Assembly (NCBI RefSeq): GCF_009725235.1
Contig: NZ_WJFC01000017.1
Location: 1 to 64,000 of the forward strand
Source of the DNA: Scytonema sp. UIC 10036
Lineage (GTDB): Bacteria; Cyanobacteriota; Cyanobacteriia; Cyanobacteriales; Nostocaceae
Length of the DNA: 64,000 bases
Reading direction: 5' to 3'
The notes under the pieces were generated by a model. That model had not been told where the DNA came from and did no database searches. It saw nothing but the letters and a program-made list of their open reading frames with translations. Positions within the stretch are counted from its first letter, which is position 1; each line of letters starts with the position of its first letter. A program made the position numbers and the translations under genes. Shown here one piece after another: positions 8,407 to 18,069 of this stretch.

Positions 8407-10479
8407 ATGGTAAGCAATAATGCAGCCAACAATCATAAATGGGCATTGCTAATAGGTATTAATAAATATCCCAAATTGCCTGAGCATAAGCAACTAAGGG
8501 GCTGTGAAAACGACGTAAAGTTAATCAACAAAGTTCTGCAAGAAAACTTTAGCTTTCCAGAAAACCAAATCACTCGATTGTTTGACGAGGAAGCAACTCG
8601 ACAAAACATCCTGAAGGCTTTACAAGAATTGGTAGACCGAGTAAACCGCAATGATATTGTAGTTATTCATTACAGTGGACATGGTTCCCGGATGACCGAT
8701 CGCGAGAGAGACAAACCAGATGGCATGGACGAAACTATCATGCCTTACGATAGTGGACGCGATCCCCATGAAAACCGCGATATCACTGACGATGAACTCT
8801 ACAAATGGTTGTTACGTTTGAGCGAAAAGACTCCGTACATAACCCTCATTTTTGACTCCTGTCATTCAGGGGGAATTGTCCGCGATCCCTTCGGAGCTAG
8901 AGATCGCTGGGTTGAACCTGACACTCGTCCAATCGAGCAACTTCCGCTATCGCAAGTGTCTGCGACTCGCAGTAGTGGAGGAACGCGAGATATCGGTTCT
9001 AGCGGCTGGTTGCCGATGAGCGATCGCTATATTCTCATTGCTGGTTGTAGTGCTGAGGAGTCAGCTTGGGAATACTCGAAACGAGAAGGTAATAGTCAAA
9101 TCGATCACGGCGCTTTGACGTACTTCTTATGCCGAGAATTACGCTCAGCTCAATCAGGCACAACTTACCGAGATATTTTTCAACCTGTCAGCATCCAAGT
9201 GACGGCAAATAAATCCGTTCAGCACCCACAAATCGAGGGAGCGCAGGATCGGGAGTTGTTCAACGTGCATGATATTGAACCTATACGCTTTGTATCCATT
9301 GTCGAGCGCAAACATAACAAAGTCATTTTACGCGCTGGCGCGGCTCATGGCATGACGGAGAAATCAGAATGGGCAATTTACCCTGAAGCAACCAAGCAAA
9401 TTGACAAAGAAACTCTTAAACTGGGCAAAGTAAAAATTACTGCTGTTCGTGCTGTCACATCTGATGCTGAGATTCTGGAAGAGAATTCAGTCGGTGCGAT
9501 CGCTGTAGGAACTCGGGCAATAGAAGAAGCTCATTTTTACGGGGAAATGCGCTTAAAGGTGAACATCCAAGTACCGACTGACTATGATGTGGCAAAAAAA
9601 GACTTGATTGAGCGAATTAAAGAGTCGAAATTACTACACTTTGCTCAGGAGGACGAAATTGCTGATGCAATGGTATACCTTATCGCACCCCGCTCCCAAG
9701 TAGGTGCTGATGCTCCTGTGCCTCAGTTGGGAGCCGTAAATCAACCAACTTGGGTTGTAGTTGGGAATGGTGGTCAGGTAGCCGCGCCGATTCGTCCTGT
9801 AGACGAGGCTGGCGCTACAGCTATGCTGCGAGAAAACTTAGAAAAAATTGTGCGATATAAGTCAGTATTAGCTTTAAAGAACCCCAACTCCCAAAGCTTA
9901 CTCAAAAACAAAGTGAAACTGACTCTCAAGCGACAAGCTTTTGATGGCAGCTATGTAGAAGCTCAACTAAAGAATGATAGTGGACAAATTGTGTTTGAAG
10001 ATGGCGATCGCTTAATTATGGAGATCGAAAATCTTCACAATAAGCCTATATACATTTATATCCTCGACTTAGGATTAGCTTCTGGTGTGGAGCAGATATA
10101 CCCTGTTATGGGTGCTAGTCAAGAATTCCATACTGGTAAACACAGCATTGGTCTACGCCAAGGCGAAGAGATAAAACTGTATGTGCCAGAAACATTCCCC
10201 TATGTGCCATTTCCTCACAATGGTTCCCCAGCGGGAGGAGTTGAAACTTTCAAACTCTTTGCCACAACTTACCCAACTGATTTCAGTTGGTTGCTACAAG
10301 AAGGCGTGCGAATGGTACTTGGGGAGCAACAACCGAATCAGAACAAGCCCTTAGAACAGTTACTGAGTATGGCGCTAACAGGTAATGGGAATCGGGAAGT
10401 ACGGCGGAACAATATCCCAGCAGATGAAGAATGGACTACGGTAGAAATTTCTTTCTTGCTGCGGCGCAAAATTCGCTAG
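8407..10479 (+). CDS. Caspase-like protease (peptidase C14, orthocaspase)
   Basis: A 690-residue protein. The N-terminal p20-like domain (residues ~10-290) starts WALLIGINKYP and carries the dyad His92 in HYSGHGSR and Cys152 in FDSCHSGG; both are present, so it should be active, with the Arg/Lys specificity usual for bacterial orthocaspases. The region up to ~470 is of unknown fold. Residues ~500-690 resemble a DUF4384-like beta domain (GDRLIMEIEN ... IYILDLG ... LYVPE). There is no signal peptide or membrane span, so it is cytoplasmic. CAAGAGGTCAAGTT precedes the ATG. It lies ahead of a TPR-CHAT protease on the same strand, suggesting two related cysteine proteases acting as effectors in one system. 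Confidence 0.92.
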   Translation: MVSNNAANNHKWALLIGINKYPKLPEHKQLRGCENDVKLINKVLQENFSFPENQITRLFDEEATRQNILKALQELVDRVNRNDIVVIHYSGHGSRMTDRERDKPDGMDETIMPYDSGRDPHENRDITDDELYKWLLRLSEKTPYITLIFDSCHSGGIVRDPFGARDRWVEPDTRPIEQLPLSQVSATRSSGGTRDIGSSGWLPMSDRYILIAGCSAEESAWEYSKREGNSQIDHGALTYFLCRELRSAQSGTTYRDIFQPVSIQVTANKSVQHPQIEGAQDRELFNVHDIEPIRFVSIVERKHNKVILRAGAAHGMTEKSEWAIYPEATKQIDKETLKLGKVKITAVRAVTSDAEILEENSVGAIAVGTRAIEEAHFYGEMRLKVNIQVPTDYDVAKKDLIERIKESKLLHFAQEDEIADAMVYLIAPRSQVGADAPVPQLGAVNQPTWVVVGNGGQVAAPIRPVDEAGATAMLRENLEKIVRYKSVLALKNPNSQSLLKNKVKLTLKRQAFDGSYVEAQLKNDSGQIVFEDGDRLIMEIENLHNKPIYIYILDLGLASGVEQIYPVMGASQEFHTGKHSIGLRQGEEIKLYVPETFPYVPFPHNGSPAGGVETFKLFATTYPTDFSWLLQEGVRMVLGEQQPNQNKPLEQLLSMALTGNGNREVRRNNIPADEEWTTVEISFLLRRKIR

Positions 10480-10671
10480 GTGAAGCTTGAGGTTTTTTCT
10501 ACTCTTACTGAGTTGCATTCAAAGATCTTACTTTTGAGATTGAGTGTAGAGTGTGGTGAGGTCTCATACCCTACACTTAGCCCTCTGGAACGATCTGTTG
10601 TAACGCAATTTCTTCTCAGCTACGAAACAGTGTTGTCGGCGGGCAAAGATTTTGAGATAAGAAATCACTAA
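10480..10671 (+). CDS. Possible small protein after the caspase gene
   Basis: A 63-codon frame starts with GTG on the base after the caspase stop and ends 50 bp before the TPR-CHAT gene. No family is recognised. It is amphipathic and helix-prone (SPLERSVVTQFLLSYE). The abutting start favours translational coupling, but no Shine-Dalgarno can be separated from the upstream gene. It may be a chance frame. Confidence 0.3.
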   Translation: MKLEVFSTLTELHSKILLLRLSVECGEVSYPTLSPLERSVVTQFLLSYETVLSAGKDFEIRNH

Positions 10672-10721
10672 GGATTTTCAAGAATTGATAATTACTAACC
10701 TTTGCAATTGAGGGTATCAAA

Positions 10722-13700
10722 ATGCATGCAGATGACGCAGATCGTTTAAATGTATATCTCCAGTTTTTACTAGAGGTATTGCAAGCAATAGCAGATAGGG
10801 GAGGCAACGAGCAGGTTGTGTACCCTTTGTTGGAAGCAAATATAGATAAGCTTAATTTAAATTTAGCAGAAGTGTTACGACATTGGGCAACAAACGAACT
10901 TACGAGAGTTGCGCCAGATGAAGCACAAGATATTGCCGGAAATATCCTAATCTTTAGCGCTCTTATTCAGCAATTTCCCTTGGGTAACAGAGCCAATAAT
11001 ATAGAAATTGCTATTGCTGGCTATGAAATGGCACTCATTGTTTTTACCCGCGATGAGATCCCTGAAGACTGGGCAATGACGCAAAGTAATATGGGGACTG
11101 CCTACCGTGACAGAATCATTGGCAATCGAGCAGAGAATATTGAAAAAGCGATCGCTATCCACACTGCCGTTTTGGAAGTTAGAACCCGTGGCTCTGAAGA
11201 ATGGGCAGGAACACAAATGAATTTGGGTGCTGCCTATTTGGGCAGAATAGTTGGTAATACGGCAGACAACCTTGAAAAAGCCATTGATGCTTTCACCGCT
11301 GCGTTGGAAGTTTTTACTCGTGACAAGTTCCCTCAGCAAAGGGTGATGATACAAAATAATTTGGGTGTTGCCTACCGTAACAGAATTATTGGGGATCGAG
11401 CGGATAATATTGAAAAAGCGATCGCTACCGGCACTGATGCTTTGGAAGTTTGTACCTCTCATCAGGTGCATCAACAATGGGCAGCAATGGCACAAATTAC
11501 TTTGGGAAATGCCTACTCTGAGAGAATACGTGGCAACAGAGCGGATAATCTTGAAGAAGCTATCCAAGCATACACTGCTGCATTGGAATTTTATACTCGC
11601 GATACATTCCCTCAACCATGGGCAATGATACAAAATAATCTGGGGAATGTCTATCTTTTTAGAATACTTGGCGATCGAGCAGACGATGTTGAAAAAGCGA
11701 TCACTGCTTGTAATGCCGCGTTGGAAGTTAGAAGCCGTGACGCCTTCCCCCTAGATTGGGCTGAAACACAAAATAATTTAGGGAATGCCTACCTTGAGAG
11801 AATATTCGGCGAGAAAGCACAGAATATCGAAAGAGCGATCGCTGTCTATACCGATGCATTGAACGTTTACACCCGCAACTCCTTTCCTCAACGATGGGCG
11901 TTAATACAGAATAATCTGGGTGTTATCTACCGTAACAGAATAGTCGGTGATAAAGGAGACAATCTTGAAAGAGCGATTGCTGCTTGCAACGCCGCATTGG
12001 AAGTTTATACCTGCGACGCCTTCCCCCAACCATGGGCAGCAACACAAAATACTCTGGCAAGTGCTTACTATGAGAGAATACTTGGGGATCGAGCAGACAA
12101 TCTTGAAAGAGCGATCGCTGCTTGCAACGAGGTACTGAAAGTTTACACCTCTGAATCCTTCCCCGAATATTGGGCAACTACGCAAGATAATTTGGGAAAT
12201 GCTTACCGTAAAAGAATACTTGGCGATGAAGCTGAGAATATTGAACTTGCGATCGAGGCTTTCACTGCTGCGTTGAAAGTTAGAACCCGCGAAGACTTGC
12301 CTCAATATTGGGCAATGACGCAAATTAATCTGGGGACTGCCTACCGTGACAGAAAATTTGGTGATGAAGCTGAGAATATTCAACTTGCGATCAATGCTTT
12401 CACTGATGTATTAGAAGTATTAACCCCCAATTCCTCCCCTTATTCTTGGGCTGCAGCGCAAAATAATCTGGGAGGTGCTTGTTGGAGGATGAGAGAACAT
12501 CGCAACACAGGTGAGAATATCGTAAGAGCATTCCAAGCATACAGCGCCGCTTTGGAAGTTTACACCCGCGATGCTTTCCCCATAAATTATGTGGAAACTA
12601 AATATAATCTAGGCACTCTTTACCAAGATGGACAGCGGTTCACTGATGCTTACGCCACCTTTCGAGATGCCATTGAAACAGTAGAATTGCTGCGAGAGGA
12701 AATTATTTCTGGGTCGGAGACAAAACGCCGACAAGCAGAACAATGGCAACTGCTTTATCTCCACATGGTAGAAATTTGCCTAGCACAGGGCAACATTACT
12801 AAAGCAATAGAATATGCTGAACGGAGCAAAACCCGCAACTTAGTTGAACTTATCCTCAACCGTGACTCTGAAACTATTTTTCCTACAGATGTCGTTCAGC
12901 AACTAAAACAACTGCGAAATGAAATTGCCATAGGACAAGATAAAATTCAAAATGGCACAGCAATAAATCCCAGAGCTTTAGCCCAACATCTTCAGGAATT
13001 GCGACAGCAGCGCAATGAATTGCAAGACAAATATTTGCTAATTGGTTCTAGCTTTAATTTAAAGCAGTTTCAAGCCAATTTGAATGAACAGACTGCGATT
13101 ATCCAGTGGTATATTACCACCACGGGCTGTGAGACTTTTATTATAACTCGTAGCCATCTCCAAAGACTAAATACATCCAAGCAGGATAGCCTGAGAAATG
13201 ATTTGCTGGACTATTTTCAAAAGTATTTTACTGACTACTATCAAAACAGAACTGCGTGGAGCAATAGTTTCAACTCTCACTTCACTCATTTAGCTACAAT
13301 ATTACAAATAGAAGATATCCTCGATAAGATACCAAAATCTTGCTCGTGTCTTATCCTCATTCCTCATGTATTCCTACACCTATTTCCTCTACACGCACTC
13401 CCGTTACCTAATGGACAATTCTTGTTTGAACAATTCTCAAATGGTGTAAGTTATGCTCCAAGTTGCCAACTTTTACAACAGATACAAGAACGAGAACGCC
13501 CAAATTTCCAATCTATTTTTGCAATTCAAAACCCAACAGAAGACCTTGGATATACCAACGTGGAAGTAGAAAATATTTTGCCTCTGTTCTCTTCTCACCA
13601 AGTGTTGTCCAAAAGCCAAGCTACCAAAGCATCTATCGCTCAAGCTCTACCAAACCTACAACAGGTGAATTATCTTCACTTCTCTTGTCACGGTTATTTT

Positions 13701-14297
13701 AACCTTGACTCTCCTGAAAGTTCTTTCCTGCTGCTAGCAGATGCATATGTCTCTTCTTCTCCTGCTGATGCTGACCCCGAAAAATATCTCAAAACCCCGG
13801 ATGGAAGAATCATAGATTTAAGCAAATGCTTGACTTTAGGTAATCTTTTTGAGCGAGATTTTAACCTTAATCAATGCCGTCTTGTCATTCTTTCTGCTTG
13901 CGAAACAGGTATGACAGACATTCTTAGTGTGAGCGATGAATATATTGGTTTACCTAGTGGCTTTCTCTATGCTGGAAGTTCCTGTGTAGTCAGTAGTCTG
14001 TGGACAGTCAACGATAAATCTACAGCATATTTGATGATAAAATTCTTGCAGAATCTCCAAGAAGCTTTTACTCTCGGTCAAGATGTTTCCATAGCAGTAG
14101 CACTAAACCAAGCGCAAAAGTGGCTGCGGGATATAACGTGGGAAGATTTAGAAAAATGGCAAAGTTCTTTACAGCCTCTAGATATCACCAAAGATCGTGA
14201 GGTTAGAGTAAACAGACCGCAATCAGAAAATTTAACGAGCAATAAACCATTTGAATCTCCTTATTATTGGGCTGCATTTACTGCTATTGGCAAGTAA
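10722..14297 (+). CDS. TPR-CHAT protease
   Basis: A 1191-residue protein. Residues ~70-660 are about twelve TPR units of ~47-48 residues with the recurring core WAxxQNNLGxAYxxRIxGDxAxNIExAI; nearly every unit repeats that pattern. A coiled-coil-like segment follows (~690-780), then a C-terminal CHAT domain (~860-1191) with the dyad His990 in FSCHGYF and Cys1060 in LSACETG. CHAT proteases are caspase relatives that cut specific partners when the TPR part is triggered, as in the TPR-CHAT of type III-E CRISPR; no CRISPR genes are nearby here. The strong nucleotide similarity between TPR units implies recent internal expansion. Confidence 0.93.
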   Translation: MHADDADRLNVYLQFLLEVLQAIADRGGNEQVVYPLLEANIDKLNLNLAEVLRHWATNELTRVAPDEAQDIAGNILIFSALIQQFPLGNRANNIEIAIAGYEMALIVFTRDEIPEDWAMTQSNMGTAYRDRIIGNRAENIEKAIAIHTAVLEVRTRGSEEWAGTQMNLGAAYLGRIVGNTADNLEKAIDAFTAALEVFTRDKFPQQRVMIQNNLGVAYRNRIIGDRADNIEKAIATGTDALEVCTSHQVHQQWAAMAQITLGNAYSERIRGNRADNLEEAIQAYTAALEFYTRDTFPQPWAMIQNNLGNVYLFRILGDRADDVEKAITACNAALEVRSRDAFPLDWAETQNNLGNAYLERIFGEKAQNIERAIAVYTDALNVYTRNSFPQRWALIQNNLGVIYRNRIVGDKGDNLERAIAACNAALEVYTCDAFPQPWAATQNTLASAYYERILGDRADNLERAIAACNEVLKVYTSESFPEYWATTQDNLGNAYRKRILGDEAENIELAIEAFTAALKVRTREDLPQYWAMTQINLGTAYRDRKFGDEAENIQLAINAFTDVLEVLTPNSSPYSWAAAQNNLGGACWRMREHRNTGENIVRAFQAYSAALEVYTRDAFPINYVETKYNLGTLYQDGQRFTDAYATFRDAIETVELLREEIISGSETKRRQAEQWQLLYLHMVEICLAQGNITKAIEYAERSKTRNLVELILNRDSETIFPTDVVQQLKQLRNEIAIGQDKIQNGTAINPRALAQHLQELRQQRNELQDKYLLIGSSFNLKQFQANLNEQTAIIQWYITTTGCETFIITRSHLQRLNTSKQDSLRNDLLDYFQKYFTDYYQNRTAWSNSFNSHFTHLATILQIEDILDKIPKSCSCLILIPHVFLHLFPLHALPLPNGQFLFEQFSNGVSYAPSCQLLQQIQERERPNFQSIFAIQNPTEDLGYTNVEVENILPLFSSHQVLSKSQATKASIAQALPNLQQVNYLHFSCHGYFNLDSPESSFLLLADAYVSSSPADADPEKYLKTPDGRIIDLSKCLTLGNLFERDFNLNQCRLVILSACETGMTDILSVSDEYIGLPSGFLYAGSSCVVSSLWTVNDKSTAYLMIKFLQNLQEAFTLGQDVSIAVALNQAQKWLRDITWEDLEKWQSSLQPLDITKDREVRVNRPQSENLTSNKPFESPYYWAAFTAIGK

Positions 14298-14872
14298 ATT
14301 GTAATACTTTTTTCACCTCGCCCATTTTCGCCACTGCAATTCATTACGAATAGCTGATCCCTGATGTGAAGATTAGGTGAACATTATATGAACTTTTAAG
14401 ACCTTATCTGTATCGACAAGCATGAATTGCTCTCATAAACTATGTTTAGATTTGCCATGCTTAAGGAGGCAATGCAAGAATTCTGTTGTATCAGACCATG
14501 AACAGTATTAACAGAGATCGTAAAGGCTCTGACAGTCCGATCGCATAATAATTGTCAGGTTGATAGAGTTAATTGTGGCAATGGATTTTACCTATAGGCT
14601 GATCAGAATGGAGGAGCGCAAATTGTTACAAGCCTTCCTGAGAATGTAAAAATTTTTATTACTGATATAAACCCAAATGGTTGGGCAAAAATTAAATATC
14701 TGAGATTTAATGAAAACAAGGTTGAGTTTTGAGTTTATACCATATTTTTAAATTGCGAGATTAATCTAAATAAAGTGAAATAATTATGTCATATCCTTTA
14801 TTGCAATTTTGATTTTTCTACGTACTTTCGTTCATTGCTTAGCGAACTTCTGCTATTACTTGGATAGATTTT
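14298..14872. other. Intergenic region, no gene seen
   Basis: 575 bp between the TPR-CHAT and TerB-like genes. No credible coding frame. Holds a degenerate copy of the 11-bp-phased element (14376-14450) and must contain the promoter for the TerB-like/AAA pair. Confidence 0.6.
14376..14450. promoter_or_regulatory. Degenerate element, copy B
   Basis: GAACATTATAT, GAACTTTTAAG, ACCTTATCTGT follow at 11-bp steps and lead into TGTATCGAC and TTGCTCT, paralleling GAACTTTACCG ... CTGTATCGATA ... CGCTCT of copy A in the same orientation. Similarity is clearly lower than between copies A and C. Confidence 0.35.
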
Positions 14873-15724
14873 ATGAACACTAACCTAATTGGCTCTAATT
14901 TTGAAAAACTGTTGTCGCCAGTAATTGAAGAGGCTCTCAGCCAACCCGATATCACACCTCCTTCAGTCTTTCTGGCAAATTTGGTCATAGTGTTGGTTTA
15001 TGTCACAAAAGTTAATCCTTCAATAGACAATATCAAGAAAGAACAGTTAATCTCAACTCTCACTCAACTTAGTACTTTAGAAAATAAGTCAGATAAAATA
15101 GCACGGTTACTTTTAGAAAAAATAAGCAATAATCCTGTTAAAGCCGCAGAGTTTACCAAAGCTCGAGTATCAAGCTTAACAGCGCCGTATTCTGGTTCAG
15201 AAAAACTACTGTTGATAAGTCTTTGCTACAAAATATTGGCAGCAATGGGAATAATGGATGACCGTAAGAAGCAGGAATTGAGGAAACTTGCTGATTGGAT
15301 GGGAATTGAGCAATACATAGCAGTTTTGGAAACTGGGTTCGACGAGCGCGGAACTATAACACCAACAGCACGGGCTGAGATCCAATCTTTCCTGAAAGAA
15401 GATCAACTCGATAATTTGGGAAATTCATTTGTCAGGGTGGCTTTTGATATGCTGGAGGGTAACTCCACAAAATTGAAACATCAAGAGATCCCCGGATACC
15501 TCGAACAATCTCCAGACACAGCAAAAATTCCTCCACAACCTAAATCGATCCCTATCTCAACAGAGATTTCCACACCTAACGAACCAACTCCAAAGAGAGA
15601 AAAAATTCCCACAAATGCCACCAAACCTAGTGACATTTTTCCTTGGGAACCCAAAACAAAAACCCTCTCAAAACAAACAAGCTCGATTTCGGTAGAAGAC
15701 GCTACAGGCAAAGCTGATTTTTAG
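14873..15724 (+). CDS. TerB-like helical protein
   Basis: 283 residues. Two similar helical halves fit a TerB-like fold: residues ~28-75 (VFLANLVIVLVYVTKVNPSI...) and ~105-150 (KLLLISLCYKILAAMGIMDDR...LADWMGI). The usual acidic metal-binding residues after each ALAxxDG turn are mostly replaced, so metal binding is doubtful. Residues ~200-283 are a Pro/Thr-rich tail. The stop is 9 bp before the AAA ATPase start, so the two are co-transcribed. TerB proteins occur with vWA proteins and ATPases in Ter-type stress systems, which matches the convergent vWA genes. Family placement rests on pattern, not a profile search. Confidence 0.6.
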   Translation: MNTNLIGSNFEKLLSPVIEEALSQPDITPPSVFLANLVIVLVYVTKVNPSIDNIKKEQLISTLTQLSTLENKSDKIARLLLEKISNNPVKAAEFTKARVSSLTAPYSGSEKLLLISLCYKILAAMGIMDDRKKQELRKLADWMGIEQYIAVLETGFDERGTITPTARAEIQSFLKEDQLDNLGNSFVRVAFDMLEGNSTKLKHQEIPGYLEQSPDTAKIPPQPKSIPISTEISTPNEPTPKREKIPTNATKPSDIFPWEPKTKTLSKQTSSISVEDATGKADF

Positions 15725-15733
15725 TAACTAACT

Positions 15734-17392
15734 ATGGAACAACTACCTTACGATAAATGTAAAAGTGACCTTCAGGATTTATTACGCTCACAATACCCTC
15801 TCATTTTTTTACGTTCCCCAGAAGAGAGCCGAGCCATGAGGTGTGTGATCGAAGCCCACCAATCCCTTATTTCTGACTCAAAGGAGATTAGAGATGGTAA
15901 ACTTGTTAGATGGAGCGGTTTAAAACACTTTGAGCACCTTTCAATGGACTCAAAGGACAAAAGTAAATACTTCTGGGAAAAGTTAGATTCTCCCTCTGAT
16001 TCAAAAGCCCCTATTCAGAAAGCCCTGAATTTCTTAGACGAGCAGTTGCAAAGCAAAGATGATTCCCAAGCTGACAGGCAACATACTTACCTTTTACCAG
16101 AATGGTCAACGTTTATAAAACCTGATACTGATAAAGAAGCTCGCCAGCTTAAGGAATTAGTTATTGCCTTAGATCAAAAAAGACCCAGACCAAGAATGAG
16201 TTTAATTGTTGTGGGTGCATATTGGTCGATTCCAGTGATCCTTCGTAACAGCGTTCATATTTTAGATTTAGCTTTACCAAATGCTGAAGAACTCTATGAA
16301 AGTGTATTCCAAGTAGCTGCTGACAAAAAATTGATTAGTCATGATATTGCCAAAAGTCTCTCAAAACAAGCTCAAGGAATGCCATTCCAAGCAGCAGAGC
16401 AAGTAGGAAGGCTAATCAAAACACGTGATTTATGGTTAAACCCTCAAGAAGCAGGTCGGCTACTTGTAGAAGTCAAAAAACAAGAAATTAGGAAAACTGG
16501 AGTTTTGGAATATGATGCTCCTCAAGGGCAGGGGTTTCAGAATGTTGGGGGCTTAGAAGAAATTAAAAAATGGGTTAAAGAACGCAAAAAATGGTTTGAG
16601 CAAGATACTCTTCAACCTAAGCTCCGTCCGCGTGCTATCCTCTTGGAAGGTTATCCTGGGTGCGGGAAGACATTTATTGCTAAGGCGATCGCACAGGAAT
16701 GGGGAGTCCCACAAATTAACTTTGAAATTTCGCGTTTGCAAGCCAAGTACGTAGGTGAATCAGAAAGTAATACATATCAGGCATTGAGAGCAATTGAAGC
16801 GTCAGCGCCTAACCTCCTATTTATAGATGAAATTGAAAAAGCTTTTTCTGGAGTTGGGGGCGACAGTTCGGGAGTTTCGACGCGGCAGTTTGGTATGTTC
16901 TTATCTTGGTTGAATGACCACAACTATCCTATCTTTGTGATAGCCACTTCTAACGATCGAAGCAAGCTTCCTCCTGAACTATTTAGAGCAGGCCGCTTCG
17001 ATGAAATTTTTATCGTTATGCCACCAAACACCAAGGAACGTAGGGAGATCATCCAGACGAAAGCTAAGTATTATGAACTCCTCTCACCTATTGATGAAAG
17101 TACTCTCAATGACCTAGCAAACAAAACTAGGGGATTTTCGGGAGCCGAGTTGGATAAACTTGTGAAAGAAACAGTTTATTGGTCAGATGGTTTATCACCA
17201 ACTCACAATGACTGGATAGAGGTTGTAAAAACAATCCAACCCCAGTATCTTACACCCAAAATGCAAACTCTATTGAATAATTATTTGAAACTGATAGATA
17301 GCAAGGGTGGAAGATCTGCTTCATCTGTTGATGATGAAGATCCAGATTTTCCAAAAAACCTCATAATGCAAGAATATAATTATCCAAGTTAA
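15734..17392 (+). CDS. AAA ATPase, CDC48/Ycf46-like
   Basis: 552 residues. The N-terminal third (residues ~15-250) resembles the non-catalytic AAA-like part of Ycf46-type proteins. The AAA core has Walker A GYPGCGKT (306-313), Walker B FIDEIE with Asp365/Glu366, sensor-1 ATSN and the second region of homology FRAGRFDE with arginine fingers, then the helical lid GFSGAELDKLV. This is the classic AAA clade, not a MoxR-type AAA+. It should unfold or remodel a protein partner. It follows the TerB-like gene by 9 bp and ends convergently with the vWA cassettes, the set expected for an ATPase-vWA chaperone switch. Confidence 0.9.
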   Translation: MEQLPYDKCKSDLQDLLRSQYPLIFLRSPEESRAMRCVIEAHQSLISDSKEIRDGKLVRWSGLKHFEHLSMDSKDKSKYFWEKLDSPSDSKAPIQKALNFLDEQLQSKDDSQADRQHTYLLPEWSTFIKPDTDKEARQLKELVIALDQKRPRPRMSLIVVGAYWSIPVILRNSVHILDLALPNAEELYESVFQVAADKKLISHDIAKSLSKQAQGMPFQAAEQVGRLIKTRDLWLNPQEAGRLLVEVKKQEIRKTGVLEYDAPQGQGFQNVGGLEEIKKWVKERKKWFEQDTLQPKLRPRAILLEGYPGCGKTFIAKAIAQEWGVPQINFEISRLQAKYVGESESNTYQALRAIEASAPNLLFIDEIEKAFSGVGGDSSGVSTRQFGMFLSWLNDHNYPIFVIATSNDRSKLPPELFRAGRFDEIFIVMPPNTKERREIIQTKAKYYELLSPIDESTLNDLANKTRGFSGAELDKLVKETVYWSDGLSPTHNDWIEVVKTIQPQYLTPKMQTLLNNYLKLIDSKGGRSASSVDDEDPDFPKNLIMQEYNYPS

Positions 17393-17403
17393 TTGGTGAC
17401 CAA

Positions 17404-17429
17404 CGTACATAGCTGCTAAGCTATGTACG
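17404..17429. terminator. Perfect hairpin between convergent operons
   Basis: CGTACATAGCT, loop GCTA, AGCTATGTACG: an 11-bp perfect stem 12 bp after the AAA gene stop. No long T-run follows, so it may be a weak or bidirectional terminator or an mRNA-stabilising hairpin. Confidence 0.6.
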
Positions 17430-17478
17430 CTCTCAAGAGATCTTCCACACCTGTTGTAGTTAGCCTATCACTCCCACT

Positions 17479-17563
17479 CCTGCGAGGAATCCTGTGAGAA
17501 ATCCTGTGAGGATAAATATCCCTCCCAATCCTGTGAGGAATCCTGTGAGGAATCCTGTGAGGA
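17479..17563. repeat. 12-bp tandem repeat AATCCTGTGAGG
   Basis: CCTGTGAGGAAT-type units recur about six times, interrupted once by a TAAATATCCCTCC segment. It lies between the convergent AAA and vWA operons, resembles the short tandemly repeated repetitive sequences of heterocystous cyanobacteria, and has no evident coding role. Confidence 0.75.
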
Positions 17564-17678
17564 TAGATATTTTACACTCCACCATGTTAATACAACTACG
17601 GCACCAACTAAAAATTCCATCTTGTCTCCCTAGAATAATATTATTGTTTTCTACTAAATTGACTCAAAAATCTTACTG

Positions 17679-17999
17679 CTACAAGGACTGCGGTTGTTCT
17701 ATTTGCTTAGTAGTTTCACGCTCATCGGATTCCTCCTCTTCTAAAGCGTAACTTTCAATGTTCTTACTAGCTTCCTCTTGTGAAACTCTTTTTTCTAGAG
17801 CTATTTCGGCAGCTTGCGCTATTTTTTCTCCAAAAGGTTTTTCATTCTTTATATACTCAAGCATCTTTGTAAAGATTTCATTTTTAGATAAATGACTGTG
17901 CCGATCAAAAACAGGTCTGAGAGTTTCCAGAAAAGATTCAAGAGCCAATTGTGGATTGACTTTTTTAACTATTTCCCAAGCTTTATCTACGATATTCAT
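17679..17999 (-). CDS. Small helical partner protein, copy 2
   Basis: 106 residues beginning MNIVDKAWEIVKKVNPQ. It is a paralogue of the protein at 18621-18947 along its length: MNIVDKAWE start, ESFLE.L.P.F, NEK.FGE..AQAA, EEAS. All-helical, with an acidic, low-complexity C-terminus. No known family recognised. It follows the dead vWA copy, so it is the second half of a duplicated vWA-helical cassette. Conservation with its paralogue after duplication suggests it is or recently was functional, perhaps as an adaptor for the vWA protein. Confidence 0.75.
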   Translation of the reverse strand: MNIVDKAWEIVKKVNPQLALESFLETLRPVFDRHSHLSKNEIFTKMLEYIKNEKPFGEKIAQAAEIALEKRVSQEEASKNIESYALEEEESDERETTKQIEQPQSL

Positions 18000-18069
18000 A
18001 GATTTTTTACCTCAATTTGACAACTGTATTAATCAGGGATAAAGAAAACTGCAACTTAACCTTAGTGTC

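Noticed and set aside
10947..12383. Minus-strand repetitive frames (228 and 160 codons)
   Set aside because: Antisense shadows of the TPR array with no start signals and no recognisable fold.
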